Positions 37,707 to 49,487 of a DNA stretch of 64,000 bases are shown here, piece after piece (within the stretch, counting starts at the first letter, position 1; every line of letters begins with the position of its first letter). Made by a program: the position numbers and the translations under genes. This stretch comes from Symbiodinium natans (Eukaryota; Sar; Dinophyceae; Suessiales; Symbiodiniaceae): assembly GCA_905221605.1 (NCBI GenBank), contig CAJNDS010002139.1:62001-126000 (forward strand), given 5' to 3'. Under the pieces are notes generated by a model, which searched no databases, had not been told where the DNA came from, and saw only the letters and a program-made list of their open reading frames with translations.

Positions 37707-39841
37707 TTTCAAAACGCCGAGATCACTGGACCAAGAGGCATCATCGCCCAGCTCGCCGGTGTGCTGCGAAACAGCTTCGCGGACCTGTCGAGCAAACGTT
37801 CTTGGCACTTGGGGGTGAAGGCGGCATGATTGAACGGTCTGCTATTGCCAGGCTCCTGTAGCTCGCATAAAGGACGAAGCACAGAGAGACACAAAGAACT
37901 GCCAAAGCGAGGCCACGAAACACTTACCAAGAAGTGCTCTCGGTCGGCATCGGTCTTTGTCTTGCCGACCACCTCCAGCGCGGTTTACGTCACGCAGGCC
38001 CCACTAGCTTGTTCTAGGCACATTGCATGTCATTGCACGTCATTCCATGTCGCAGGGCATCAGAGCTACGCCAGAAATTCGTACTGACATGCTGCGGATT
38101 GAAATGGCCGGGACTCGGCTTAGAAAGCAGAAAAGTATATAAGGGAATGGTGCTATGGTGTTATGCTGTTGCACGGTGTTGCCTGCCACTCCTGCTCCGT
38201 GGGGAAGGAGGTCAACGCCCCAGTCAGCCTAGTGGATCTTACGGGCACGATCTGTTTCAGGCGGGTTTCGGGGTTTGAGGGCTTCAGGACCATGAGGTTC
38301 CCAGGAAAACCTCCATGCCTAGACCTACATTCAACCCTACAGAACAGAAAGCCGGAACCCCTCAAAATGTAGTCCAGGGAGCGCCCCGACGCCCAACTCG
38401 GTGTCCGGGACGCCCTGTCAAGCTGCTTGCGGACTTGATGTTTTGACGGGATTTGCTATTGCTTCTGCATATTGAGCAGAAAGCTTAGACTAGAAGCAGC
38501 GAATCAAGTTCAGAACACAGTCTCGTAAGCAAACAGGAGGTGTGGATATACACGTACTCTGCCTTCTCCTTCTGCTCAAATGCACTCGGAATGACTCACC
38601 CGAAACATGAAAAGCACCGCAGCTCGTGCTTGGGAGTGCCTCCGGTGCCTTGTACAGGCCCTGGTGGGCCCTGGCGGAACGGGTCGTCAGGTTGGAAAAG
38701 GCGTATGGTGAAAGCATGTTTTGGTCTTGGTCATGGCCCCGGCTGACTCGGTGATTTGCTTATTCAAATGGACATGGTGTTTGGTCAAAAATAAAGGTTG
38801 CCAACAAGCGCTAGGTACACTATGCGGCAGTCAGGTCCTGAAAGTCAGAGGCATGCGAGACAGCGGACATACCGTGACATACCGGCATCTTTCGAATTCG
38901 ACTTCGGGTCACTCTAGAAGGCAGGTCGCGGTCATGGTGGTGAGCCTCGTGACCATGTTGACTTTCTTCAAGACCTCTTCCGTGACGGCCTCTGGCAGTG
39001 CATGTGTATCGAGCACCACATGGACCTTCATAATTGACTGGACCACTGTTGCGCGGCCGGAATGCAAAGGCTTGTCCAAGTGTTCTTACGATGGCATTCG
39101 CTAGGAACCGATGGCTACCTGCGAACACATCCTTTATTGCGTTATGCGAAAATCACACATCGTTGTGAGAAATCCACGCATATAGCCACACCATCCCATG
39201 GGCGGATCGAGGCATAAGAAGCTCCAACTGGTCGACTCTTGACTCTCAGTCGGCCGGCGACCTCTTCCTTGTCTCCGCTAACGAAGAAGTGCTCCACATC
39301 ATCAATGACCTCAGCGTGCCCGGCCGGGTAGGAATCAGGAACTGCCTGAAAATCGGCAAAGAAAGCTTTGCATGTCACAGGAATTCATGCAAGGCTGCAC
39401 ACAGAGCCCGCGAGGAGGCGACTGTACAAGTCTGTACTTAGGATCCCTGAGGGGTCGAGAAGGTTCTACGGGCTTCGACCCTGCGAAGTACAGAGCCCGG
39501 CGTTGCCTCAGAAGGTGCTTTGCACCAACTACAGCATTGGTCAGTATACTGGTGAGATCTGGTGAGTATTGCTTCGCAAAGGAAGTAATTCCCTGATGTT
39601 TTACTTTTTTGAAGCGGACGGATGCAGCAGCTTCACAGCGGCATGGATTCCTCGAGCTCGGACTTGACCGAGCTGATATGTACGCTTATCGCCTTCGCCA
39701 AAAATGCATAGAGGACATTCCAGGACAATGAGGACGGCGATGGGCCGATTAGCGGCTGATTAGCGCTGCAGCGGCTTCAAAGATAGAGCTGCTAGAGGAG
39801 AGGTCCTTGGCGGAGACCTCGTAGAGTTCTACCGCAGCCAT
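37707..39841 (-). CDS. Multi-exon gene of unknown function, start included
   Basis: Six exons join in phase 0. They are 39776-39841 (MAAVELYEVSAKDLSSSSSI then FE, donor GAA|GC), 39651-39692 (AISVHISSVKSELE, GAG|GA), 39244-39345 (from AVPDSYPAGHAEVIDD to EEVAGRLR, AGA|GT), 38930-39025 (VHVVLDTHALPEAVTEEVLK then KVNMVTRLTTMT, ACC|GC), 37928-37972 (VVGKTKTDADREHFL, TTG|GT) and 37707-37784 (VREAVSQHTGELGDD to LGVLK). All later exons but the first begin AG|G. The ATG lies one base after an AG, where a spliced leader could be added. A stretch between 37973 and 38929 may hide further exons, and the 3' end was not found. I recognise no family. The protein is rich in short charged helices and no membrane segment was seen. 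Confidence 0.65.
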
Positions 39842-39879
39842 GCTTGAAATCAAGGTCCAAGCAGTGGACCTTCATGTAG

Positions 39880-40040
39880 TTGTTCTTGAATTTGAAAGCA
39901 AAGGAGAAAGGGCTCACCGTGGCCGTCCTGCAGATTGCGGCCGACCGGAAATTGCTCGTGGATGCTTTCGCCGAGCAATGGGACACAGTCCTGCATCTTG
40001 GCGAAGCCGTGCGTCAGCCACAAGCGCAAGTAGCGCTTCA
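39880..40040. other. Exon-like segment, strand unresolved
   Basis: Both strands look coding with strong G/C at third positions. The plus frame contains LTVAVLQIAADRKLLVDAF and EQWDTVLHLGEAV. The minus frame contains WLTHGFAKMQDCVPLLGESI and then EQFPVGRNLQDGH before a possible GT donor; VGRNLQD faintly recalls GMC oxidoreductases. It sits just upstream of the start of the minus-strand gene ending at 39841. Confidence 0.35.
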
Positions 40041-40440
40041 GCATGCAGCCGAAGCCGGGTATCAACATGCAGCGGAGACCGGGTATCGACATGGACCCGA
40101 AAGCGGGTATCGACATGCAGCCGAAGCCAGGAATCAACAATGCTGAAGGCAGGTATCAGCATGCAGCCGAAACCGGGAGTCAACATGCAGCCGAGTGTAT
40201 CCACGTACAGCCGAGGACGAGTATCAACATGTAACCGAAGCTGAGTATCAACATGCAGCCGAAAGCGGGTATAAGACGTACGAGTAGCTGGGTATCAACA
40301 TGCAGCCGTAGCCGGGTATCAAGCTGATGTCCCATGACACCGATGCCGAGTAACAACATGCAGCCGAAACCGGGTATCATACTGGGCATCCAACATGCAA
40401 CCGAAACTGCACATCGACATGCAGCCGAAACCAAGACGGC
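40040..40440 (+). repeat. 24-bp minisatellite, unit GGGTATCAACATGCAGCCGA+
   Basis: About 15 imperfect copies of a 24-bp unit of the form GGGTATCAACATGCAGCCGA plus AACC. The unit length is a multiple of three, so all frames stay open over long stretches and give repetitive translations (QHAAETGY and its antisense), which I treat as repeat artefacts. Confidence 0.9.
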
Positions 40441-40469
40441 TTCCGGCTTCTGCTTCCGGAGCAGGGATC

Positions 40470-40730
40470 GCACACCACCGGCGATGTCGAGTGGCAGCTC
40501 CTTCGAGAGAGAAAGCTGGCGATGTGGGACTCCGGCTTGCTGATGAAGCTGTCGTCTATGTGCTGGGACTACGGCCTGCCGAGAGCAGCAGGTACCTGGA
40601 CCTCCACTTCTACGCATGTGAGCCCAGCAACCTCAAGCGCTTCAAGGAATCCGAAGGAAGCAAGCTCTTCGAAAATGTGGCCGCCCTGAGCAAGCCCGTC
40701 TTCGGCTGCGTGTTGATACCCGATTTCAGC
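40470..40730 (+). CDS. Plus-strand exon-like segment between inverted minisatellite blocks
   Basis: The plus frame reads DVGLRLADEAVVYVLGLRPA, then SSRYLDLHFYACEPSNLKRF and further into ENVAALSKPVF, with mainly C or G at third codon positions. No family is recognised. It lies exactly between the minisatellite at 40040-40440 and its inverted copy from 40695. The antisense frame (from HIFEELASFGFLEAL) is open too, so the strand is not proven. Confidence 0.4.
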
Positions 40731-40800
40731 TGCATGTTTGATGCCCGACGTTCGGTTGCATGGTGATACCCAGCTTTCGGCTGCATGTTGATACCTGGCT
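40695..40800 (-). repeat. Inverted copies of the 24-bp minisatellite
   Basis: About four copies of TTCGGCTGCATGTTGATACC and variants, the reverse complement of the unit at 40040-40440. Confidence 0.88.
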
Positions 40801-42735
40801 TGGCTCCACGAGGGTTCGGCAACACTTCCATGCCGCTAGACAGGAGGGCTGTGGGAATAGACGGCTTCTTGCATGGTTCGGGCAAGGATCCATGTGCACA
40901 GAGCTGTCGAACCTAGAATATCAAGGCACTGAGAGCAAAGCCGCGTCTCCTGGACTGGTATCCGAATCTTCGGTCGCCTCCTGCAAAGGAGGGATCTTGT
41001 TCACAACTCTGCACATTCTGACTCTAGGCTTACAGCAAGGGCAAGATATGAGGATTGGTGTTTGTTGAATCCGGCTGCTTGAAATGACGACAATGACACC
41101 AAAACGACAGTAGTCTTGCAATATCTATCACCATCTGTTCTCCAGTTCTCAGCGCGAAGCTACACATCTGCACACAACTCCCAGCAAGCCTCCGGCTCTG
41201 CTGCCTGGCATACCCTGGATCGGGGCAGCCTGCCACAACTTCGTAGGGACAGGCGTCTGGGACAGACGTCTTCGTGCTACGATGTGACAGCCATGACGCC
41301 TCCTGCACATCATATGTGGACTGAACTGTACACAAAGGCTTACAAGTGGGCCGAGGGGCCCACATACCAGAATTACACCAACAAAAGCCAAAACCCTGTG
41401 CCGAAAACATAAATTCTAGAATCTACAATGCACCATTGAAGCTGATCAGGTTCAACTTGTTCGAACTCATCATTAAATAGACTGAACTGTATACAACTGA
41501 CTCGTGAACCGTGAATAAAGCCGCTGATTACCGTTGATCTCTGGCCTTCGGTTTTGACAAGCGGCGTTGGCGCCGACGAGTGCGAACAGGGCTCCGGGGC
41601 TGCGAAACGGCCTCCCGGATTGCCCTCATATTGGACCCACAGTGAGGGGGCTGTAGGGGGTTTCGAGCACAAGCTTTTACCAGGTTTTTTTTTGATGTCA
41701 CTTGCGCATTCGCACAGGCCGCATACTTGAATACATACCAGTTTACACATTAGACTGGTGTTGAATGTGAAGCTCTGCAGCCAGAACTCTCCCTGCCTCA
41801 CTCCGGCGCTCTGATCGCTCTGGGGCGCGTGGCTGTGAGCGGGCACCCTGGTGCACTGTGACTTGGCATGGTACAACCACATATATGCCTCCTGTGTTCA
41901 CGACGGCTTTAAGCGGCTGCTCTCATGTCTGCGGTTGCCTTTCAAATAAAATGGTTCTGCTGGAAGCCCGTTCTGTCCAACTCCAACAAAAGTCGGATGC
42001 ACGGAACGAATCTGCAGCTGCTGTATGATTAGTCCCCGAGTTGCTGGGTGCCTTTGGGCAGCAGCTGGTGCAAGGGCAGCGCGGATGGGCTGCATGGGGG
42101 CTGCGTGGAGCTCCGCTTCTAATGGACTCTGAAGAACTCTCATGTGCTCTCTGACTCGCATCGGAAGGGCACAAGGAACACTTAAGCCTTGGTGCTTCAG
42201 GAGGTTCGCGATGGTTTCCGGATTTCGGCAGTGCTTGATGCTGAGATGAGTTCACACTGCGACACAGCTTGGCCACTGGATTCGTCTGCGCGCTGTCGAC
42301 CCACTACCTCTTTGAGCCCAAGTGGGCAGCTTCTATCAAACTCCGTGCAAGGCAGCCCCACAAATTTCATGCCTCAAACTGCGCAACACATGTGCACTTA
42401 ATGCTCAGACTCTCTACACAAAACACCCCACATCATCAAATATCAAGACACAACAAGCCCGCTGCGAAGCTATCGAAGCTTCAGCACCCCCAGAATCGGC
42501 ACTGTCTGCAGCCTGCAGCCCCGAATTCCCCTAAGGCTTGCCCAAGCCATGGCCCCGGCCGCTCTTCAGACGGGCTGGTGTTGCAGAGGTCCCTCTCAGT
42601 GGAGCGGGCCTTTCTGATCTTGCTGGCTTGAAAGGCAAGAAGCATCGACCACATTCACAGGAAAATGAGCGGGCTGCAGGGTCCGATACATGATTCTGGC
42701 AACTACGAGAAAATGCAGTGTGTAGAAGTACTCAC
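40801..42735. other. 1.9 kb without a secure gene
   Basis: A minus-strand frame at 41898-42161 ends QIRSVHPTFVGVGQNGLPAE and then KGNRRHESSRLKPS before a stop, and could be a terminal exon, but no splice border or family supports it. Nothing else stood out. Confidence 0.3.
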
Positions 42736-42819
42736 CAAGACCTTCTTCAGATGAGAGCAACAAAGTGGCAATGAACACAGCCGACTGGAAAGCGGCACCC
42801 GCAAAAAGAAACATTGCTT
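42736..42819 (-). CDS. Exon of a membrane protein
   Basis: An 84-nt exon after TTTTCAG reads AMFLFAGAAFQSAVFIATLL then LSSEEGL plus one base and ends at CTTG|GTGAGT, a good GT donor. The first 20 residues form one hydrophobic membrane-spanning segment. The frame remains open for about 35 codons past the donor, so the exon could be longer. Neighbouring exons were not found and the family is unknown. Confidence 0.6.
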
Positions 42820-43605
42820 CTGAAAAGTGTATTTCTCGAAATAGCCATCATGGAGGAAGCTGACCACTCAAACGAAGGTGAACGGCCAGAGTGAAGACGA
42901 TGGAAGTGCCCTTGAGCTAAACGGCTAAACCTCCACAAACTTTGAAAGTAAGTACACACAGCAGGCACGGCAGGGCAACCCTACTGGCAACAGCAGAACG
43001 ATGTTTCTTGAGATAACTCAGAGAGTATCCATGCATGTCCATGCCATGGTCTATTCAGTCTCTTTTGTTTCCTAGAGAAATAATTCTTGCCGCAAGTGGG
43101 CTACGCATTTGACATGTCCAACTTTCGCATTTTGGCACAGGGAGTGCGAAACCCTAAGACTTTTTCTTCTGGGACTCGAAACTTCGGAACACACACACAC
43201 AGACATACTTAAGTACAGGGGGTGGTCCAGACGGCAGAGGCAACTCCAAGACCAGAGGTCTCGTGAAAGCCTCGTCATCTTGCAGACCTGCCACGCGACT
43301 TCTAAAGTGTGGATAGAGAACTCGAAGTTGGTTCATGCTACTCGGTCACTCTCCGTGCTGACCATGTGAGGCGCGAAGCAGTCTTTCGTCTCCGGCGGCT
43401 CGTGTGACCGAAAGAATCACCGAAGGGACCGAAGGTCTGTGACTGTGAAGTTTCAAGCCGGGCTCACTCCCTCAAACTGCAATTGGGAGTAGCTCGACAG
43501 CCTAAAACTTTTCAGACCTGTTGAGGCATCTTTCGAAGGCCTTTGGAAACTGCAAGGCACTAACTGGGTAGGTGTAACACATTGTAACACTGTAGTACAG
43601 TAAGC

Positions 43606-44523
43606 TTACACTCTGCACACAGGACACTTTCCTTCACGGCCACCTGGAGTTCGAAGATACTCCTTCCAGCACGCCTTGCACATGTAGTGGTGTCCTTTGC
43701 AGCCACGTGCTCGGACAGGCTCCACGACTTCATAACCCTCATTGTGGCAGGCAACACAGAGGCGATCTTCATGCCCAGGGATCTTACCCCCAACGCTAAG
43801 GCAATCGGCAATCAAATCATCCAGTTGCTTGATGTACTGGTTGTCGGGAATAGTTCTCAACAAGTTCACCATCTCTTCAACCTTTTGAGTGTCGGATTTG
43901 GCTTGGCTGCGACGGTAGCAGCACTCGTATCCAGCGAAAAGAAGGAGCCCAAGCAAGGCAACACCCCCACCGACGCAAGCGCCGAATGCCACGTGTCCCA
44001 GGACAGTCCACGCGCCGCACTTGCAGCCGGCATCCGCAATCAACGCCAGGACACCGGCCATGAATGCTGCGCTGCCGACCACGATCGATCCAGCCTTGAA
44101 AGGTTGCATCTTAAGCCAAGACTCCAGCGCAGCAACTTGGGTCCCAAACCAGTTGGTAGGGGTGCCCAAGATTTTGTAAATGTTCTGCTCAGACACAGAC
44201 AAGAGCAAGGTCATCTTGCTGTAGACCTCATTCAGTTCATACAATCTAGCAGATCCACCCTCGATGGGAAAGATATTCAGATCCATGTACTCCTCTTTCA
44301 CGCCGATGTGCTTCAACTCCAGCGCCTTCTTCATGTTTCTGCTACTGGAAACGACGCCCTTCAAGTAGTCCAACTTTTGCTGCAGTGCGTCGTCCGACGT
44401 CGTCTTGAGACTCTGCTCCAACGACATGACTTCTCTCTGAAGGGCTGATGTCGCGGCGTCTGTCTTTTCAAGCTGCAAGGTGAACTCTTTCAGGGCATTG
44501 GTTTCGTAGTTGGAGCCCCACAT
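43606..44523 (-). CDS. RING-finger membrane protein, 305 residues, single exon
   Basis: The only long intact gene-like frame. Residues 10-75 are Glu/Lys/Leu-rich and likely a coiled coil. Residues 144-164 and 172-199 are hydrophobic and glycine-rich, forming two membrane segments joined by a cysteine-bearing loop. Residues 256-303 form a RING-HC finger: C256-x2-C259-x15-C275-x2-H278 (or H279)-C282-x2-C285-x14-C300-x2-C303. RING fingers bind two zinc ions and usually act as E3 ubiquitin ligases. I infer a membrane-anchored ligase with the RING facing the cytosol. An in-frame TAG lies seven codons before the ATG, and AGs just upstream could take a spliced leader. The stop lies in AGTGTAAGC, which could also be a GT donor, so more C-terminal sequence is possible. 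The antisense 253-codon frame is a shadow. Confidence 0.85.
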   Translation of the reverse strand: MWGSNYETNALKEFTLQLEKTDAATSALQREVMSLEQSLKTTSDDALQQKLDYLKGVVSSSRNMKKALELKHIGVKEEYMDLNIFPIEGGSARLYELNEVYSKMTLLLSVSEQNIYKILGTPTNWFGTQVAALESWLKMQPFKAGSIVVGSAAFMAGVLALIADAGCKCGAWTVLGHVAFGACVGGGVALLGLLLFAGYECCYRRSQAKSDTQKVEEMVNLLRTIPDNQYIKQLDDLIADCLSVGGKIPGHEDRLCVACHNEGYEVVEPVRARGCKGHHYMCKACWKEYLRTPGGREGKCPVCRV

Positions 44524-47500
44524 GCCGAGCGCAAATGCGTACTACTGACTCCTGACCAGACTGATGACAACAGGCAGGATGCGCCGCGACACTTGAGAGG
44601 ATGCGATCACAAGAGCGGCTCGCTTGTGTGAAAAAACTTCTACCGTCACAACTGAGAAACTAGCAACCCGCACCTCTGCAAATCAGGCCGGTGTGACGGT
44701 GCGGCTCTCGGCGGTCTCGGTGCCGTCGGGCCATCGTTGAAGGACAGACCGGAGAAGACGGAAAGACGAAAAGGCACTTCTCAGAAAGATGGAAGGAGTG
44801 GAAGCACACCTAAAGTTCTCGTAGTGGAAAAGCAAACCTTGGGAACCCCCAATTCCAAAAATTTGCAGCCTCCTTCGGGCGTCGGTCTGTGATCTGGGCC
44901 TTGGAGAGTTGCGAAGATCGGGCACTGCAAGCTCACGGTTTATATCTATGTCAAAGGCTACGGTTGCTTACTTAGGAGTTCGGGCACTGGGGGTAGACCA
45001 CTTTCTGAGTGCACTGTAGACGATCTGCGCAGAAGTGAGTGTGTCTGTTCGATTCGTTCTCTACCAACCCAGCGGAACACAGCCAACATCAAGCAATGTC
45101 AGCCGTTGTGCTTCGAAGACGCTTTCGGATGCTTTAGGATGCTTTGGGGCGTGGTCCTCTACATCTCATTCTTGAAATGGCTGGCCGACTCTTCTAACTT
45201 GGTACTGATGAAACAACCACGCTGTGCCACCGGTGTTTTTTTTTGGGGGGGGGGGGTGGGGGGCCGGGGGGTGGGGGTGGGGGGCCGGGGGGGGGGGGGG
45301 GGGGGGGCTGGGGGGGGGGGGGGGGGGGGCTGGGGGGGGGGGGGGGCGGGGGGGCGGGGGGGGGGGGGGGCGGTGGTGGGAGGGGTCGGTGTGGGGGGGT
45401 GGCTGGGGGTGGGTGGGGGGGGGGGGCGGAGAGGGGGGCGGGGGGGCGGCGGGGGGGGGCGGGGGGAGGGACCAGACGAACGCCCACGACATCCATTGCT
45501 GCAACAGGAGCTGGATCAAAAAAGCAGGAGCGACTGTCCGTGGCTACTGTTAAAAGCTCAAACTCTCCACAGTATGACAATGCTAACATAGTTTCACTCC
45601 CAGTTCCCTCCTGTCGTGGGGCTCCAGCAAGTTCTGTCACGATCTCCTGTCTCAGGTACTACGCAAGCACTACATGTCACCAATTCGGTATCCATATCAT
45701 ATCCGTGTACACAAAGACTATATGTCACATCCGACAGCCCGATGCGACTTCTCGGCCAATTCCCGCGCAGGCACCCCATAAATGTCTTTCGTTTGCTTGC
45801 CCACTTGGTTTGTGTGCCACCAGTCCGAATACTCCACAAGGAACAGGAAGGAGGCAAACTGTGGCAACAGGTGCTGCTAGCAAGAGATAACAACTATGGC
45901 TACCATGAGTCTGGCCGCGTCCGGCGCCAGGCGACAGACGGCGACGACTGGAAACACCACTGGCTTTTTCACACGCATCCAAGTTTTGCTGCAACCGCTT
46001 TCTCGAAAACAGCTAGAGTCTGCTTCAGCCGACCGTTGTTATGTTGTTCATATTCATATAGCAGTTCGCCCACCGGTCAAGGTTTTCGCTTTACAATTGG
46101 GATCTCTGCTGCTAAAGGTGGATAAATGGGCAATTTCTAGTTGATTGTACGACGAAGCTTCCCAAAGCCAAAGGGCCCGTCGCCTCCAGGGACCGCTTAG
46201 CTCGTCGGGCCATGGCGACTGGCACTTCGGATCCGGGCAGATGGGGGGAATGCTCTAGACACCACGGAGTTCTGCAATTGGGCATGAGAGCTCCAGCAGT
46301 ATGCGTGGCACAACAAGTTTTCATCAGCAATGGTTCTTGTAGGTCTCTGCCATCCGGTCGCACAGCTATCCTGGGTTCCATCTTTAAGGTACCAAATAGT
46401 CTATGTTCTAAGAGCGTCTGCTGCTTTTGAAATACGTTGGAGCCATCCTGTTGACCCTTTCCATGCTCCTTGCTCACGGCATTAAGCCTGCAAGCAGTGC
46501 AGTGACCGGCCTGAGACATGGGCTCAAGCAGCTCAAAAGAAAAAAGAAATGGGGTTGCAAGTTGATTGGGGAGGGAAGAATCGTTGAGGGGACCTCTGTT
46601 CTTGTGACAGCGATTGCTTGGTGGAAAGCTGTGTGCGACATTGGCGCGTGGCTTCTCCTGGCTCATGGCTCCAGCCTGCAGGGGCTTCTTGAACAGTTTT
46701 ACATTGTTTTACCCCATGAGACTTTTAAGGCCGTGATGTGAATGCGCTGGGTGTTCCAGCCACTTTAGGGTGGCTAGCTTTTCTACAGCACAAGAACGAG
46801 TCGTAGACAGTTCGATCTCGGCTACAATCACAACGTAACGTCCCTCGGTGAAGGCCGCTGTCACGAGCCCCCCGAAGTCCTTGCATGAAATGCTTCGAAA
46901 CATGACAGGCTGACACTGTGTTGCTCACCAGATGCCGGAGTAGCTAAGTCAGGCCATGTGCGAATCGCCACAACAGACAGCTGGCGGGACTGGCGGTACT
47001 GCCGGGATTCCTTGTTTGTGTGCGTTGGTGTATGTCAAGTGCTACACACCTACACATCCTAAGTACATCGTCCGGCATTGCACAGATTGGAGGTTCACAC
47101 CAAACAATACAGCACCGCCTTCCTTGCTGACGTAGCTCTGTGTGGAAAGCAGGCGTCCCAAGTGCAAGGAGCTGCAGGGTTCATCAAACTCGTGGTGCTG
47201 AGCTTCCCAGAGACTCTTTTTTGCGGCTTGAGCCATTCGGGGAGTCTACGAGTCCGCTGAAGGCAGAATGAGTATAGCAGAACAGGACATGTGATGGAAT
47301 TGCAGACACGGCCCTTCTAACCCTCAAGGGCCTCGAGGGTCCAGCAAACGTTTCTAATCGGTAGACTACCTAGCCGGCCAGGACCGTGTGAGCGTCAGCA
47401 AGCGATCTTCCGTTTTGTGCAGTGTGCCCACGAAGCTGCACGCTTAGCGGTGACTGCGCGATTTTCTCTTTGCGCACCTTTGCAGTGCGGGTTTCTGGTA

Positions 47501-49487
47501 GGAAAGCGCCCTGGCTGCCCCCTTTCTCAAAGCTCGATCTTTGGAACCTTCAGGGCAGAAAATGAAGCGTTGGCCCTGAGGCTGGATATCATGAAGTGTC
47601 TCAGGACATGTACCCTCGCTTCAAGTACTGACGCCTAAGAACCTCCTAGCCTCAACTTGAGACTTAAACGTGCCATCCTGGCTCGGCACAGCTTGCCGCC
47701 ATTCGCTTATGCAATTTGGCAGAGCTGCTTTTTGCGGCAAATGGAAGAACCCAAGACCCCGAAAGGAAGGGTAAAAAAGGCAACCAACCACGCACATACG
47801 CACAGAAAACCCAGACTCTCAGCCCTTCTCACTCAACGGAAGTCCCGCTTTGCCTTCAGCTTTCCGGGCAGCGGCCCACCGTTGAGGACACCGTCGACAA
47901 AGCCGTCCAACTCCTTTTTATGGCTGTGCTGTCGCCAGGGTCGATGATTTGAGGTATCAGCTGATGCATCGAAAGCGGCAGCTTGCCCTGGTAACAACGA
48001 GTTCTGATGACTGTGATTGACTGCGGCCCGACGAAGGGATTCACAGACATCTCGTGCTCCTCAAAACGTAGGGCGCCGGTGTGGACCTGCCCAGGGCAGC
48101 AGAGAATGGGAGTTCAAGACCCCCAGGCAGATGAGCAATTCTGCAATGCTTTGAGGATGAAGGGACGGCTTTTGAAATTCTTGTGCAAAAGCGTCATACC
48201 GGGTGCTAGCATCAGCAGGGGGGGAGGTGGACAGGAGTTCCAGGGAGTGATGGAGAGTGTGGGGAGTGTGGGGCTAAACTTTGCTTTTGCATCTGGCGGT
48301 CTTCGGCTTTCCTGATGTGCTCGGGCGTGCCGCTGCTTCGCTCTTGGATGAAGAGTTTGCAAGGAAACCGGCGTTCTTTTGGCTTAGAGCCGCACAGGGT
48401 TATGGCTAAGCACTCATCCCGAATAGAAGTCCGGGGCTGCCTGGGAGTGAGGCATGGTTTCAGACTCGTCCCTGGTACAGGTCTGTTGCCGCTGCGTAGG
48501 CGACATGCGCCAAGTATTAAGAACGATTTCACGAATGCACTGTCTCGGGGGCTTGAGATTCGGGGAGCTCACGATATGATGATGACCTGGATCTGTGACA
48601 CTTCCTTCACAACTATAAGTATGGGTCTTCAGACGTATGAAGCTGAGCGTTGTGCAGGCGATTTCTGGCCTTGAACCGTGATCGTTTTGACCGCAAGGCA
48701 ACCTCAGGAATGAACCGTGGATGAATAGATCACGGAGGCTCCACACGCCCCGCGTCAGAGTTTTTGAGCTCGAGGCGAAAAAGTCACTGGCTTCAGCTTC
48801 GTGTAGATCGAAAGCCTCAAGCAATGAGTTGGTGGCACCTATCAGCCCCGTTAAACTTCACAGCACATCGCAACTCGTTGTGGGAGCTGTGATGGCAACT
48901 GCTTGCTCTGCCGACCAGATTTTTCTCCATTTCTCGGCACAGTTCCAGCAACAAACAACGATGTCTCCCAGTGCCAAGACACGTCCAGAATGGAGGGGTT
49001 CATCTCAACGTTGGCCCACATCATCTGTCACAGGGAAGCAACACGATTCGACAACAAGCTGCGCTGACAGGTGTCATCCTAATACTGTTGAACCGCATGG
49101 CCAACCTCCAACTTTGTAGGTATATTAGCTGTAGTTAGGTGGCTTTGTTGGGTGCCGGTGCTTGCCTCACCCTGATTTAGACAATTCCTTGTCGCGGCAG
49201 GATGCAATGTCCTTCACAGCCGCACATGCCATGCTCTCCGGTGTTCATGAAACTTGTTCGCTGCTGTGCGCATTGGCTGTGGCCAAAGTGGGCAGACAAG
49301 GTCATGGATGCGCTGTGCTCACTAGGCGCGTGTGCCAATTACTGCCACAACCTCAAGTGCATAAGGGGCATTCATCAAGTTAGCAAGCTCGAGGCACTGT
49401 GAGAAGGTCTTCTGACCCCCCTGCCCCCCCGCAAAAAAAAATAGAGTGCTTCTCCGGATGCATCCCTACTACCGTGCCAGAGTTCAC
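44524..49487. other. 5 kb without a recognisable gene
   Basis: Apart from the G-rich tract at 45245-45468, no domain or confident exon was seen. Short minus-strand frames near 46240 (CPDPKCQSPWPDELSG) and 47190 (NPAAPCTWDACF) are faintly TSP1-like but lack the arginine strand. A plus frame at 46427-46741 starts with a hydrophobic stretch but has no other support. Confidence 0.35.
45245..45468. repeat. G-rich tract of about 220 bp
   Basis: Almost pure G on the plus strand, broken by single T, C and A, with dozens of G-runs. It has strong potential for G-quadruplexes; on the minus strand it is C-rich. Glycine-rich and proline-rich frames over it are artefacts. Confidence 0.92.

Noticed and set aside
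39850-40260. Repetitive protein frames (QHAAETGY, and MLIPGFGCM on the other strand)
   Set aside because: The 24-bp minisatellite unit is a multiple of three, so repetitive open frames appear on both strands without selection.
43687-44448. 253-codon open frame on the plus strand
   Set aside because: It is antisense to the RING protein, whose domain pattern is clear on the minus strand.
45106-45890. Long glycine-rich and proline-rich frames
   Set aside because: They are produced by the G-rich tract and carry no other coding signal.
46427-46741. Plus-strand frame starting with a hydrophobic, signal-like stretch
   Set aside because: No family, no codon bias and an alternative minus-strand frame over the same bases; chance frame more likely.
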